DNA of 39,218 nucleotides from Terrisporobacter othiniensis (GCF_000808015.1 NZ_JWHR01000131.1:1-39218), one strand, 5' to 3'; positions 25,623 to 35,150 are shown, counted from the stretch's first letter. The notes: generated by a model not told the origin, from the letters alone. Numbers and translations: made by a program.

Positions 25623-26263
25623 AAAATAAAAGTGACAAATGTGCAAACAGAGATTTATTTATAACTGTTGCAGGAAATGTAGGGGCTGGAAAATCTACAT
25701 TAACAAAATTAGTAGGAGAAAGACTTGGATTTGAAACTCACTTTGAAAAAGTTGATGGAAATCCATACTTAGAAGATTTCTACAAAGATCAAGACAAATG
25801 GGGATTCCATTTACAACTGTACTTCTTGGCTCAAAGATTTAAGCAACAAAAAGAAATTCATGCTAATGGACTAAATAATATACAAGATAGAAGTATATAT
25901 GAGGATGTGGAAATATTCGCTAGAAACTTATATGACAACGGTAAAATGACTAAAAGAGACTATATAACTTATAGAGATTTATTCAATGATATGGTTCCAC
26001 ACCTTAGAACACCCGATTTAATGATTTACCTTGATGGCTCAATCGATACTATAATAGAAAGAATAAACTTAAGATCTCGTGATATGGAAAAAAGTGTTGA
26101 TATAAAATACTGGACAAACCTTCATAATAGATATGAAAACTGGATAAAAGAATATAATGCTTCTCCAGTTTTATATGTAAACATTAATGAAGTTGATTTA
26201 ATAAATAAACCAGAACATTTGGATATGTTATGTAAAAAGATAAAAGAAACTTTAAATATATAA
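25610..26263 (+). CDS. dck: Deoxynucleoside kinase, deoxyadenosine/deoxycytidine type
   Basis: A 217-residue partner of the preceding kinase. The P-loop is VAGNVGAGKSTL (about 20-31), EKVDGNPYLEDFY follows, the DRS motif is present in IQDRSIYEDVEIFA, and the lid region is RINLRSRDMEKS. The sequence matches Bacillus Dck over its whole length. TTAGGAGGAAAG precedes the ATG inside the end of dgk, so the two are coupled. A strong terminator follows. Confidence 0.87.
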   Translation: MFKLENKSDKCANRDLFITVAGNVGAGKSTLTKLVGERLGFETHFEKVDGNPYLEDFYKDQDKWGFHLQLYFLAQRFKQQKEIHANGLNNIQDRSIYEDVEIFARNLYDNGKMTKRDYITYRDLFNDMVPHLRTPDLMIYLDGSIDTIIERINLRSRDMEKSVDIKYWTNLHNRYENWIKEYNASPVLYVNINEVDLINKPEHLDMLCKKIKETLNI

Positions 26264-26305
26264 TAAACTCCGTAAAACTTAGTAAGTTTAGAATTTGTTA
26301 ATTTT

Positions 26306-26345
26306 AAAAGGATTGCTAATAAAATTATTTATTAGCAATCCTTTT
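26306..26345. terminator. Bidirectional terminator between dck and the EamA gene
   Basis: AAAAGGATTGCTAATAAA (26306-26323) and TTTATTAGCAATCCTTTT (26328-26345) form a perfect 18-bp stem with a 4-base loop between convergent genes. Confidence 0.95.
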
Positions 26346-26349
26346 ATAT

Positions 26350-27264
26350 TTACTCCATTTGCGACTCAACTAAATCCTTTGATAATTCTTCCAAAGGTTT
26401 CTTTTTAAGGAAAGATAATTTAGTTTCAGAAATTATAATAGATGCAAAAATTATAATACATCCTATTATCATTCTAAGAGTTAATATTTCATGGAAAATT
26501 ATCACTGACATAATTGTTCCAAATACTGATTCAGTAGATAAAATTATAGCTGATTTTGTTTGATCCACCCTTGATTGACAAATAGTTTGTAATAAAAAGC
26601 CGATAGCAGTACTAAACACTCCTAGATACAAGGCTCCAATAAAACCTACTGGACTTGATTGAAGTTGTGTTTGACCAATTATCATTTGTAATGCAAAAGA
26701 CAAAATAAATGCAACTGCAAATTGTGTAACAGTTAACACATAAGAATTGCATTTACTACTAAACTCTCCAGTAAAGAAAATATGAAAAGCAAAGGCGATT
26801 GCACATAAAAATGTTAAGAAATCTCCAAAGTTTACACTTAAATCAGGCTCTAAAGACAATACTCCGATTCCTAAAAGTGCCATAAAACTACCAATAACAC
26901 CTATTTTGTCTAGTTTCCTTCTATATAAAATAAATCCTATAAATGGTACTATAACAACATTTGCAGCTGTTATAAAAGCATTTTTCGAAACAGTTGTATA
27001 TACTAATCCTATTGTTTGTGCAGAAAATCCTATAAATGAAAATAGACCTAGCCATGCTCCTGCTATTAAAGACTCTTTTGTAATATTTTCTTTAATTTTC
27101 TTATAAAATACTATTCCTAATATAATACTTGCTATGAAAAATCTAAGCGTCAATGTTTGTATGGGAGTAAGTCCTCCATCTAAGGCCAATTTTGTCCCTA
27201 TAAATCCACTTCCCCATATAATTGCTATTACAAATAATCCAATTTCTCCAATGTATTTTTTCAT
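26350..27264 (-). CDS. EamA/DMT family transporter
   Basis: A 304-residue membrane protein with about ten helices in two EamA repeats. The first begins GLFVIAIIWGSGFIGTKLAL; the second has FLTFLCAIAFAFHIFFTGEFS and ends AIILSTESVFGTIMSVIIFHEILTLRMIIGCIIIFASIIISE, the family's conserved last helices. Such proteins export amino acids or other metabolites; the substrate cannot be predicted. AAGGAGG precedes the ATG. The last 30 residues form a charged cytoplasmic tail. A single-gene unit. Confidence 0.9.
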   Translation of the reverse strand: MKKYIGEIGLFVIAIIWGSGFIGTKLALDGGLTPIQTLTLRFFIASIILGIVFYKKIKENITKESLIAGAWLGLFSFIGFSAQTIGLVYTTVSKNAFITAANVVIVPFIGFILYRRKLDKIGVIGSFMALLGIGVLSLEPDLSVNFGDFLTFLCAIAFAFHIFFTGEFSSKCNSYVLTVTQFAVAFILSFALQMIIGQTQLQSSPVGFIGALYLGVFSTAIGFLLQTICQSRVDQTKSAIILSTESVFGTIMSVIIFHEILTLRMIIGCIIIFASIIISETKLSFLKKKPLEELSKDLVESQME

Positions 27265-27469
27265 CTGATACCTCCTTGTTTGACTTTACAATTCTATGGT
27301 ATCTTAGTTGGATATATTTGTAAATAAAGTACATGAAAATTTTACTTCTCTTAAATCACTATCTTGGTAAAATAACAAATAAAATCATGTTATATAAATG
27401 CTTAATTATGCTTATCTTATGTTTACACATGATATGTTTCATTAACTATAAGTAAATTAGGAAGTAATT

Positions 27470-27703
27470 ATGGATATTAATGCTAAAATCGCTTTAAATA
27501 GCCTTAAAATGGAAATAGCTAATAAGCTTGGATATAACTATAACACCATTACAGATAGAGTAGAAAGTAATGCTCCTTAAAACACATTGATGGGACATGC
27601 TAAAAATGTGCTTGCTGGCGAAGAAGTTGGAAGTCAAGTAAATAAAAGATTGGTTGAAATAGGTGAGAAATCTTTATTGTACAAATATAATTCCCAAAAG
27701 TAA
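27470..27703 (+). pseudogene. Broken second SASP gene (alpha/beta type)
   Basis: Same length (234 bases) and close in sequence to the SASP gene at 14870-15103, but codon 37 is TAA (27578-27580) where the intact copy has CAA (Gln). After it the frame continues to the normal stop (NTLMGHAKNVLAGEEVGSQV...). The ribosome binding site is weaker (AGGAAG instead of AAAGGAG). The GPR protease site reads EIANKL instead of EIASEL, losing the usual acidic residue. Most other differences between the copies are synonymous, so it was a working gene until recently. Confidence 0.85.
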
Positions 27704-27716
27704 GCTTTCCTAGGAT

Positions 27717-27777
27717 ATGTAAAATACCCTATATAGCAGACCTTTTTATTAATTGTCTACTCTACAGGGTACATTTT
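27717..27777. terminator. Hairpin between the SASP pseudogene and the HAD gene
   Basis: AAAATACCCT near 27720 and AGGGTACATTTT near 27766 are inverted with a one-base bulge, with GCAGAC/GTCTAC partly paired inside. A plausible two-way terminator between convergent genes. Confidence 0.5.
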
Positions 27778-27786
27778 AATATTTTA

Positions 27787-28584
27787 TTAATTCTTTATTA
27801 TTCTTTCCATTATTCCTAAAACTACACCATCATTACTCACAGTATCTGTCACATAATTAGAAATTTTTTTAACATCATCAGAAGCATTTCCCATTGCTAT
27901 ACCACATCTAACTTCCCTTAGCATGTCTATATCATTTTTCCCATCACCAAATGCGTATGTATTTTCTATAGGTATATTTAAATAATTTATAACTCTTAAA
28001 ATTGCCTTTGATTTAGTGTTTTTCTTTATATATACTTCAATAGCTCTTTTATTTATACTGCTAAAATAATCACACTGTTTATTTTTACTTATAAGGCTTA
28101 TACATAAATTTTCCATTGCATCATCTTTGCACAACATCTCGACCTTATATATATCAATTTCTTCACATTTATAATCATCTTTTATATAATTTTTAGGAAC
28201 TTCAATTTTATCTAGATAATCATGAAAATTTTTAAAATGCTTTTTCATGTAACAATGCTTTTCTCCCTGAAGTACGTATTCTATATTATTACTTTCTAGT
28301 TCATCTACTAAATACTTAATAAATTCTTTATCAATGGAATCACTATGAATAGTTTCGTTATTAATTATAATGTGAGCTCCATTTGCTAAAATAAATCCAT
28401 CAAATCCAAATTCTAAAATGGATTTTGGTAAAAATGCATAGGGTCTTCCTGTTGCAATAAAAGCATAGTCTCCATTTTTCTGTATATTTTTTATTGCTTG
28501 TTTTACTCCTGGACTAATATCTTTTATCCCTTTCATAGAATCTATTAAGGTACCATCTATATCAAAAAATGCTATTCTTTTCAT
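27787..28584 (-). CDS. HAD superfamily phosphatase, Cof type
   Basis: A 265-residue haloacid dehalogenase-type hydrolase of the Cof/YidA group. Motif I is FFDIDGTLIDS, motif II is FIATGRPYAFL, and motif IV is FGDGKNDIDML with GIAMGNA behind it. The central cap domain is of C2 type. Enzymes of this group dephosphorylate sugar phosphates or FMN-like compounds; the substrate is not predictable. A small palindrome GTCGTcaACGAC (28609-28620) lies just upstream. A single-gene unit. Confidence 0.88.
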   Translation of the reverse strand: MKRIAFFDIDGTLIDSMKGIKDISPGVKQAIKNIQKNGDYAFIATGRPYAFLPKSILEFGFDGFILANGAHIIINNETIHSDSIDKEFIKYLVDELESNNIEYVLQGEKHCYMKKHFKNFHDYLDKIEVPKNYIKDDYKCEEIDIYKVEMLCKDDAMENLCISLISKNKQCDYFSSINKRAIEVYIKKNTKSKAILRVINYLNIPIENTYAFGDGKNDIDMLREVRCGIAMGNASDDVKKISNYVTDTVSNDGVVLGIMERIIKN

Positions 28585-28703
28585 TCTTTACACCTTCTTT
28601 TTATTATTGTCGTCAACGACCTAAAGTGATTTGAGCACACAATAACTCAAAACAGATTATTTAATTAGTCTAATAGTTGTGATTTATAACTTCCTTGATA
28701 CTA

Positions 28704-28745
28704 AAAAATAAACGGTAAATTAATTATAATTTACCGTTTATTTTT
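28704..28745. terminator. Terminator of the GH3 gene
   Basis: AAAAATAAACGGTAAAT (28704-28720) and ATTTACCGTTTATTTTT (28729-28745) are perfect 17-base arms with an 8-base loop and A/T-runs, downstream of the GH3 stop at 28796. Confidence 0.92.
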
Positions 28746-28795
28746 ATGTGTGCTAGCTCATTTTTATATTAGCTAGTTTACTTCTAAAATTTATA

Positions 28796-30565
28796 TTAAT
28801 ATTGTGTATCTAATAATCCACAGAATGCGTCTACTGGACTTACTCCTATAAATTCAGAACGTCCTACCATTTTTTCAACTAATGCTTTTAATGTGCTCTC
28901 TTTTCCATCATAAGCATTTATATAAGTCTTAACTTGAGGTACATCAGCTAAGTGGAATGGACTTTGTATTGAAACAAATATTGTCGGTACTTCATTTACA
29001 TAGAATGGTATATCTGGAGTACCTTTACTTGCTGGCCATTCTATACGTTGATGAGTATTAGGTGCAACATTAGCAACATTTATTATTAAATCATAGTTAT
29101 CTGTTAAATCAGATATTGGACGTTTTTGAGCATAAACATTCATTATAGCTCCCATAAGCTCTTCTTTAGGAAGTTTCATTATTTTGTCCATTGGAGATTC
29201 ATATATCTCAACTTCATGACCTTCTGCTTCTAATAACTCTTTTAAATTTTCTATTGGTGTTTTCTTTCCACCATTCATCATAGCCATTAATTTACCAAAT
29301 CCACTGTCAATACCTTTTACTTCAACAAGTAAAATACGCTTATGTTTTTCAGTAGTAATTGGGAATATGCCTTCCTTATTCTTTACTAAAGTTATAGCTT
29401 TATCAGATACTTCTGCTTCTATAGCAGTATTTTCAGGTAATCCTATCTTAGCCATAGCTTCTTCTTTTTTAGGTAATATTTCTGTTTTAGCTTTTGTATG
29501 TAAACCTAAAGCTGCTTTTGTTCCTAATATTCTAGTTAAAGCTTCTTCTAATCTTTCATCAGTTATTATTCCTTTTTTATATCCATCCATCATGTATCCG
29601 AAATCTTCATCTGGATCATTAAAGAATAAGAATAAATCAGAACCTGCAGCTATAGCAGTTGGTAACATTTCACTACGCTTTAATGGAGAGGTCATAGCAA
29701 CCATGTGAGAAGCATCAGTTACAACTAAACCATTGAAGTTCATTTTTTCTCTTAATAAATCAGTTAATATATATTTACTTAATGTTGCTGGCATTACTAA
29801 TTCTTCAGTAGTTGCTTCTGGGTTGAAGTAACGTACGTATTCTGGTAATGCTATATGTCCTGCCATTATTGATGGAAGTCCAGCTTCAAATAACCCACCG
29901 TAAACTCTACCAAAAGTTGCATCCCATTCTTCTACTGATAGCCAGTTTGGTGCGAAAGATAAATGTTGATCTCTTTCATCTATACCATCTCCAGGGAAGT
30001 GTTTAGCAGCAGGAGCTATTCCACTTTCCATTATACCTCTCATATATTCTAATGATAATTCTAAAGTTTGTTCTACATCAGCAGACCAAGTTCTTGTAGA
30101 TATTATTGGGTTTCTCCAGTTTCTATTTATATCTACAATTGGAGCAAAACTCCAGTTACAACCTATAGCAGCAGCTTCTACACCAGATACCCTCCCCATT
30201 TCATAAGCATATCTTTTATCATTTGTTGCAGCTATTTTTACTTCATTACCAACATATGTACCATCTGTACATGCTCCATTACCACCTGCTTCAGTATTAG
30301 CAGCTATTAATAGAGGTATTTTAGAATTTTCTTGAAGTATTCTATTTTGCTCATACACTTCTTCAGCTTTTCCTGGGTTATAACGAACACCTGCTATATG
30401 ATAGTTATCTAATATACTCTTTAGATACTCTTCATCTCTACTTGCTCCCATGTTAATAAATAATTGACCTATTTTTTCTTCTATAGTCATATTTGCTATT
30501 GTATCTTTTACCCATTTTATACCTTGCTCATCAAGATTATAAGGTTTTGCTTTTAAGTTTACCAT
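28796..30565 (-). CDS. Glycoside hydrolase family 3, beta-N-acetylhexosaminidase-like
   Basis: A 589-residue GH3 enzyme without a signal peptide, so probably cytoplasmic. The N-terminal barrel has GQLFINMG and LIAANTEAGG, and a KHFPGDGIDERDQH segment (188-201) containing the D-x-H dyad (Asp199, His201) that marks NagZ-type hexosaminidases. The nucleophile is Asp284 in LVVTDASHM. A second alpha/beta domain follows (about 375-575). GH3 members with this dyad cleave beta-N-acetylglucosamine from oligosaccharides or muropeptides. Next to a beta-glucuronidase this suggests processing of GlcA-GlcNAc type oligosaccharides. It has its own promoter region with a regulon palindrome. GGGGGACAG precedes the ATG. 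Family is sure; substrate is inferred. Confidence 0.87.
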   Translation of the reverse strand: MVNLKAKPYNLDEQGIKWVKDTIANMTIEEKIGQLFINMGASRDEEYLKSILDNYHIAGVRYNPGKAEEVYEQNRILQENSKIPLLIAANTEAGGNGACTDGTYVGNEVKIAATNDKRYAYEMGRVSGVEAAAIGCNWSFAPIVDINRNWRNPIISTRTWSADVEQTLELSLEYMRGIMESGIAPAAKHFPGDGIDERDQHLSFAPNWLSVEEWDATFGRVYGGLFEAGLPSIMAGHIALPEYVRYFNPEATTEELVMPATLSKYILTDLLREKMNFNGLVVTDASHMVAMTSPLKRSEMLPTAIAAGSDLFLFFNDPDEDFGYMMDGYKKGIITDERLEEALTRILGTKAALGLHTKAKTEILPKKEEAMAKIGLPENTAIEAEVSDKAITLVKNKEGIFPITTEKHKRILLVEVKGIDSGFGKLMAMMNGGKKTPIENLKELLEAEGHEVEIYESPMDKIMKLPKEELMGAIMNVYAQKRPISDLTDNYDLIINVANVAPNTHQRIEWPASKGTPDIPFYVNEVPTIFVSIQSPFHLADVPQVKTYINAYDGKESTLKALVEKMVGRSEFIGVSPVDAFCGLLDTQY

Positions 30566-30591
30566 TTTCTGTCCCCCTAATCGGTTTTTAT

Positions 30592-30603
30592 TATACTAGT
30601 ATA
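30592..30603. promoter_or_regulatory. Operator palindrome upstream of the GH3 gene
   Basis: TATACTAGTATA is a perfect 12-base palindrome. On the minus strand it runs into TATAAT, which fits a -10 box, so a bound repressor would block transcription. The same sequence is at 33453-33464 and a near copy at 38803-38814. Confidence 0.7.
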
Positions 30604-30639
30604 CCAGTAATTTTATTATTTTTTATTATATATTTTTTT

Positions 30640-30669
30640 AAAGATACGGAGAATTATCTCCATATCTTT
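30640..30669. terminator. Weak hairpin between uidA and the GH3 gene
   Basis: AAAGATACGGAGA (30640-30652) and TCTCCATATCTTT (30657-30669) pair with one mismatch. The minus-strand side lacks a T-run, so the glucuronidase transcript may read on into the GH3 gene. Confidence 0.45.
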
Positions 30670-30715
30670 ATTAAGCTATTTTTATTTATTATCATAATAT
30701 CTTTCAAAATTCCAA

Positions 30716-32521
30716 TTACTTTACTTTATATCCAAAGTCAGGAATGTTATGCCATCTGTTACGTAGATAATGTGCAGCCATTTTTGGCTTTCTTTCTCTA
30801 GTAAATACTCCCTTTTTATTTCCTTGAACACGTATTATTCCTTGGCTCGTTGCAAAATCTGCAAAGTTCCATACTTGTTCTCCTATAAAATTAGGGAATT
30901 TATCTACTACTTCATGGTTAGCTTCTAAATATTCTACTTGATATTCCTCTGTGAACATTACAGAAGTAGTATCACGCATACCACAAACTGTATCTGCACC
31001 ATATTCAGTAAACATTATTGGCTTATTAGGACATCTTTTATTCCATCCTTCAAGTTCTGCATTTAAATACATTTTTGCCTCTTCTAAATCTCCACCTTGC
31101 GAATACCATCCATAGTATCTATTTAAGCAAAGTACATCTAATAACTCTGCTATTTGACATCTGTCTGGAGTAGACATTAGGTATGTAACTACAGTCACAG
31201 GTCTTTTTTGTGGATCTAACTCTCTTGTTAATTCTACAAGTGGCTTAAAGTATTCATATGCCCCTTTTTCATCTGAAGCTGGTTCGTTAGCAACTGACCA
31301 CATTACTACACATGGATGATTTTTATCTCTTGCTACTAATTCTCTTATTATATCTTTATGATGCTCAAAAGTTTGGATTTCTTTCCAAGTATCTCTCTTT
31401 TCTGCACCAGCCATCATTGTAGCCATAAAGTTTAGATGTACACCAACTGCAGGTGTCTCATCTATTACAACTATACCTTCTCTATCAGCAAGTCTCATTA
31501 TTTCTTCTGAATATGGATAATGAGCCGTTCTAAATGAATTTGCACCTATCCATTTCATTAAATTAAAATCTTTAACATTTAATGCTTCATCAAATCCTCT
31601 TCCATGTATATGAGAATCTTCATGCTTTCCAAAACCTTTAAAATAGAATGGTTTATTATTTATTAAAAACTTTCCATCTTCTACTTTAACAGTTCTTACA
31701 CCAAATGGTTGCTCATAAGTATCTATTATTTCATTATTTTCATCTATTAAATCTATTTTTAAGTTATATAGGTAAGCATTCATTGGCTCCCATAACTTAA
31801 CATTTTCTATTTCTACTTTCCCCTTAGCTCCTATACCTTTAGCTACTATATTGTTATTTTCATCTATTACACTTATTGCAACAGATGCTTCTCCACTAAC
31901 TTCTACTTCATAATCTACTTTACCTAAATCATTTTCAAAGTCAGTTATAACTGTAACATCTTTTATGTATGTTCTAGGAGTAGTATATATTTTTACTGGT
32001 CTATGAATTCCAGCATAGTTAAAGAAATCAAAATTTACTGGATTTTTAATTTTAGTTGAACCATCAGGTAATTTTATTTCTTGTACAATACCAACTGGTA
32101 AAGTACTTTCATCTAGTACATTATCTACTGCAACTGTTACTCTATTTTTACCTATAGTAACAAATTCATTTAATTCACCTTCAAAAGGTGTAAATCCACC
32201 TTTATGCTCAACTAATAACTTACCATTTATATATACCTTAGCATGATGCGTTGCTGATCCAAATCTAAGAACTAATCTTTCATCTAGCATATTTTTACTT
32301 ATTATAAATTCTCTTTCATACCATACCCAACCAATATGGTCTCTAACGCTTGAATCTTCAACTAAATCGTTGTAAGAAGAAGGTACTGCCATTCTTATAG
32401 AATCTTGAAGTGCATTTTCTTGCCATTTCTCATCAAATCCTACACCTTTATCTAGTTTAAAGTTCCAAATTCCATTTAAATCTATAACTTGTCTAGTTTC
32501 TGTAATTATTGGATATAACAT
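30716..32521 (-). CDS. uidA: Beta-glucuronidase (GH2)
   Basis: Hydrolyses beta-D-glucuronides to glucuronate. The protein is 601 residues with the three GH2 domains: jelly roll with SSYNDLV, immunoglobulin-like domain, and a catalytic barrel from about 290. The acid/base is Glu413 in SVANEP and the nucleophile is about Glu506 in MFTEYGAD. The N-x-K motif in QGNKKGVF, which recognises the glucuronate carboxylate, separates it from beta-galactosidases. The loop after TPAVGVHL is of medium length. No signal peptide, so cytoplasmic. I start at ATG 32521, since GAGGTGGAG precedes it; a GTG three codons upstream lies inside that site. The HAD gene ends 34 bases upstream in the same unit. Confidence 0.95.
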   Translation of the reverse strand: MLYPIITETRQVIDLNGIWNFKLDKGVGFDEKWQENALQDSIRMAVPSSYNDLVEDSSVRDHIGWVWYEREFIISKNMLDERLVLRFGSATHHAKVYINGKLLVEHKGGFTPFEGELNEFVTIGKNRVTVAVDNVLDESTLPVGIVQEIKLPDGSTKIKNPVNFDFFNYAGIHRPVKIYTTPRTYIKDVTVITDFENDLGKVDYEVEVSGEASVAISVIDENNNIVAKGIGAKGKVEIENVKLWEPMNAYLYNLKIDLIDENNEIIDTYEQPFGVRTVKVEDGKFLINNKPFYFKGFGKHEDSHIHGRGFDEALNVKDFNLMKWIGANSFRTAHYPYSEEIMRLADREGIVVIDETPAVGVHLNFMATMMAGAEKRDTWKEIQTFEHHKDIIRELVARDKNHPCVVMWSVANEPASDEKGAYEYFKPLVELTRELDPQKRPVTVVTYLMSTPDRCQIAELLDVLCLNRYYGWYSQGGDLEEAKMYLNAELEGWNKRCPNKPIMFTEYGADTVCGMRDTTSVMFTEEYQVEYLEANHEVVDKFPNFIGEQVWNFADFATSQGIIRVQGNKKGVFTRERKPKMAAHYLRNRWHNIPDFGYKVK

Positions 32522-32555
32522 ATTCTCCACCTCACCATTAATTTATAAAAAATAT

Positions 32556-33395
32556 TTATCTTAAAGAATTATCAAATTCATCTATTAATTGATTTTGATA
32601 TATTTCATCAAATTCTCCATTTATTAACTTTGGTACTGCTTCATTTACTAATCTTTCCCAAGAAAAACCTTCTTTATTTACTAATATAGGATAAAATTTC
32701 ACATCATTGTTTTTTGCAGCTTGCAAATCCCCAGGAGCATCTCCAACCATTAATATTTTATCTATATCGTACCCTTTTTTCTTAAGTTCAGCTATACAGT
32801 GTTGTTTAGTCCCTGCTTCTTGTCCTAATAAAGCTCTTAAATACTTTACTAAATCATTTCTATTCCATTCATCATTTAATGCCTCTCCATTTGCTGATGA
32901 TACTACTGAAATATCAACCTTTTTAGATAAAACTTCTAAACCTTCTTTTACATTTTCAAATGGTTCGTCACCTTTTGGTAGATTCTCTATTGATTCATTA
33001 ACATTTAAAGACCATTCAAGTGCCATTTTCAATGCTTTACTATTAGTTTTTTCTATTTCATTTTTTAATGATCTGTTTGATAATTCATTTGTTGTATCAA
33101 CCCAATTTAATAAACTATCAAGATCTTCTATTTCTATTCCTTTTTCTCTTATTATTTTAAAGGTTTCAGCTAAACCTTTAAATCTATTTATACCTCTAGT
33201 TTTTGTGTATAAATTCAAATCATACCAAAGATTTAATATATATTCTTCATTCTCTTCTAAGTTCCATGTTTTTATCATTTCTGGTGCAAAACACTTTCTA
33301 TGTTTAACTTCCATAGTATCCATTGCACATCCATCAGAATCAACACAAACTAAAAAATCTTTAAGTTTTTCATATTTTTCAAAAACATTTTCCAT
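32556..33395 (-). CDS. HAD family hydrolase in the glucuronidase operon
   Basis: A 279-residue HAD-superfamily protein. Motif I is FLVCVDSDGCAMDTM (D-x-D-G), a large helical cap follows (about 30-165), motif II is ISVVSSANG, and motif IV is KILMVGDAPGDLQAAKNN. The start at 33395 follows GGAGG with 8-base spacing; the frame is open to 33422, but that part contains the ribosome binding site. First gene of a two-gene unit with uidA. The substrate is unknown; a sugar or sugar-acid phosphate would fit the context. Confidence 0.82.
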   Translation of the reverse strand: MENVFEKYEKLKDFLVCVDSDGCAMDTMEVKHRKCFAPEMIKTWNLEENEEYILNLWYDLNLYTKTRGINRFKGLAETFKIIREKGIEIEDLDSLLNWVDTTNELSNRSLKNEIEKTNSKALKMALEWSLNVNESIENLPKGDEPFENVKEGLEVLSKKVDISVVSSANGEALNDEWNRNDLVKYLRALLGQEAGTKQHCIAELKKKGYDIDKILMVGDAPGDLQAAKNNDVKFYPILVNKEGFSWERLVNEAVPKLINGEFDEIYQNQLIDEFDNSLR

Positions 33396-33452
33396 AATAA
33401 AATCCTCCATAGCTTTATACATTTTGATTTAATATATAAAACCCCCAGCTCT

Positions 33453-33464
33453 TATACTAGTATA
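33453..33464. promoter_or_regulatory. Operator palindrome upstream of the HAD-uidA unit
   Basis: A perfect TATACTAGTATA, overlapping the predicted -10 box at 33462-33467. Confidence 0.72.
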
Positions 33465-33490
33465 CTACCATATTGATAAATTAAAAACAA
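33462..33490 (-). promoter_or_regulatory. Promoter of the HAD-uidA unit
   Basis: On the minus strand TTGTTT (33490-33485), a 17-base spacer and TAGTAT (33467-33462). The -10 box lies within the palindromic operator. Confidence 0.6.
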
Positions 33491-33595
33491 TCCTTTTCCT
33501 ATCATTTTATCAACAATTTTTTTAACAAAAAATCCCAAAACAAAGAATTGTAATTATATTATTTTTTACAAAGTAATATCCCTATAATACTTGGT

Positions 33596-33637
33596 AAAAA
33601 GAAACTGCCATATTAAATTAAGACAGTTCCTTTTTTA
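33596..33637. terminator. Terminator of uxaC
   Basis: AAAAAGAAACTG (33596-33607) and CAGTTCCTTTTT (33624-33635) pair over 12 bp with one wobble, with A/T-runs, directly after the uxaC stop. Confidence 0.85.
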
Positions 33638-35038
33638 CTATTTATTTATATATTTTTCTATGTTGTTATAACATATATTTTCTATAATCTCACCTAATAT
33701 TTCCATATCGCAAGGATATTCTCCATTTTCTACTAAGTTTCCTATATAGTTACATAAAATTCTTCTAAAATATTCATGTCTTGTATACGATAAGAAACTT
33801 CTTGAATCTGTAAGCATGCCTACAAATTGACTTATAAGACCAAGTTGAGATAAAGCCATCATTTGTCTTTCCATTCCATCTTTTTGATCGTTAAACCACC
33901 ATCCAGAACCAAATTGAATTTTACCTGCAACTCCTCCACCTTGGAAGTTTCCTATCATTGTTCCTAATACTTCATTATCTTTTGGATTTAAACAATATAA
34001 TATAGTTTTAGGAAGTTCATCTGTAATATCTAATGAGTCTAACAATCTAGATATTCCAGTTGCTATTTCTCCATCATCTATACTATCAAACCCCACATCG
34101 GCACCTAATTTTTTGAACATTCTTGTATTATTATTTCTAAGAGCTCCTATGTGTAATTGCATCACCATATTACGTTTGCTGTACATTCTTCCTAAACTTA
34201 TCATAGTTAATGTAGAATATTTTTCTATTTCTTCTATAGATAATTCTTCTCCATTTAAAGCTTTTTTGAATATAGCATCAACTTCTTCTAAAGTAGCTTG
34301 TCTAAAGTAAACTCTTTCTAAAGAATGGTCAGTTATTTGGCATCCATTTTCAACAAAGAAGTCTAATCTTTTTTCTAATACATTTAATAAAGTTTCATAA
34401 TCATTTATTTCTATATTTTCTGTTTTACCTAGTAAATTAATATAATCTGCAAAACCTTCTCCTTGTATTTTTAATGCCTTATCCGGTCTAAAGCTTGGTC
34501 TAACTTCACAATCAAAGTTTTCATCCTTTGATATTTGTATATGATATTCTAAATTGTCAATAGGATCATCTGTTGTTCCTATATATTTAACATTAGATTT
34601 TTTTATCATAGCTCTAGCACTAAAATTATCACTATTTATTATTTCATTACATCTATTCCATATAGATTCACATGTTTTAGGACTTAAGGTTTCTTCTATT
34701 CCAAAGTATCTTTTTAACTCTAAATGAGACCAGTGATACATTGGATTTCCTATTAAGTAAGGCATAACCTTAGCAAAAGCTTGGAATTTTTCATAATCAC
34801 TAGCATCTCCAGTTATATATTTTTCTTCTATCCCAAAACTTCTCATCGTTCTCCACTTATAGTGATCTCCACCTAACCATATTTCAGTTATGTTACTATA
34901 TCTTTTATCTTCTGCTATCTCTTTTGGATTTAAGTGACAATGATAATCACATATAGGCATGTTTTTAGCATATTCATGATATAAAGTTATTGCTGTATCT
35001 GTTGATAATAAGAAATTATCGTCCATAAATTTTCTCAT
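33638..35038 (-). CDS. uxaC: Glucuronate isomerase
   Basis: Converts D-glucuronate to D-fructuronate (and galacturonate to tagaturonate). The protein is 466 residues, an amidohydrolase-fold enzyme with MPICDYHCHLNPKEIAED near the N-terminus (the H-x-H metal motif), EIWLGGDHYKWRTMR, and the C-terminal GSGWWFNDQKDGMERQM and GMLTDSRSFLSYTRHEYFRR. The start at 35038 follows GGAGTAGT at 7 bases; an upstream GTG at 35053 falls within that site. It lies between two terminators, downstream of uxuA. The gap before it has no regulon palindrome, so it may rely on read-through or on a weak promoter of its own. Confidence 0.94.
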   Translation of the reverse strand: MRKFMDDNFLLSTDTAITLYHEYAKNMPICDYHCHLNPKEIAEDKRYSNITEIWLGGDHYKWRTMRSFGIEEKYITGDASDYEKFQAFAKVMPYLIGNPMYHWSHLELKRYFGIEETLSPKTCESIWNRCNEIINSDNFSARAMIKKSNVKYIGTTDDPIDNLEYHIQISKDENFDCEVRPSFRPDKALKIQGEGFADYINLLGKTENIEINDYETLLNVLEKRLDFFVENGCQITDHSLERVYFRQATLEEVDAIFKKALNGEELSIEEIEKYSTLTMISLGRMYSKRNMVMQLHIGALRNNNTRMFKKLGADVGFDSIDDGEIATGISRLLDSLDITDELPKTILYCLNPKDNEVLGTMIGNFQGGGVAGKIQFGSGWWFNDQKDGMERQMMALSQLGLISQFVGMLTDSRSFLSYTRHEYFRRILCNYIGNLVENGEYPCDMEILGEIIENICYNNIEKYINK

Positions 35039-35114
35039 TTTACTACTCCTCACAAAACTTACTTTTATAAATAAGTACTTTTTAGATTATTATTATAAAC
35101 TATAATTTTAGAAT

Positions 35115-35142
35115 AAAAGCCCTTGCCAACACAAGAGCTTTT
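35115..35142 (-). terminator. Hairpin between uxuA and uxaC
   Basis: AAAAGCCCTTG (35115-35125) and CAAGAGCTTTT (35132-35142) form an 11-bp stem with one wobble and a 6-base loop, 9 bases past the uxuA stop. The T-run is broken, so it may be only partial and reduce uxaC expression. Confidence 0.65.
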
Positions 35143-35150
35143 ATTTAATA

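Noticed and set aside
27143..27334. A 63-codon minus-strand frame overlapping the start of the EamA gene
   Set aside because: It overlaps the EamA coding region in another frame and lacks a start site with a ribosome binding site.
32707..33432. A 241-codon plus-strand frame opposite the HAD gene
   Set aside because: Shadow frame, Ser/Phe-rich in the way typical of antisense reading of AT-rich genes; the minus-strand frame has clear HAD motifs.
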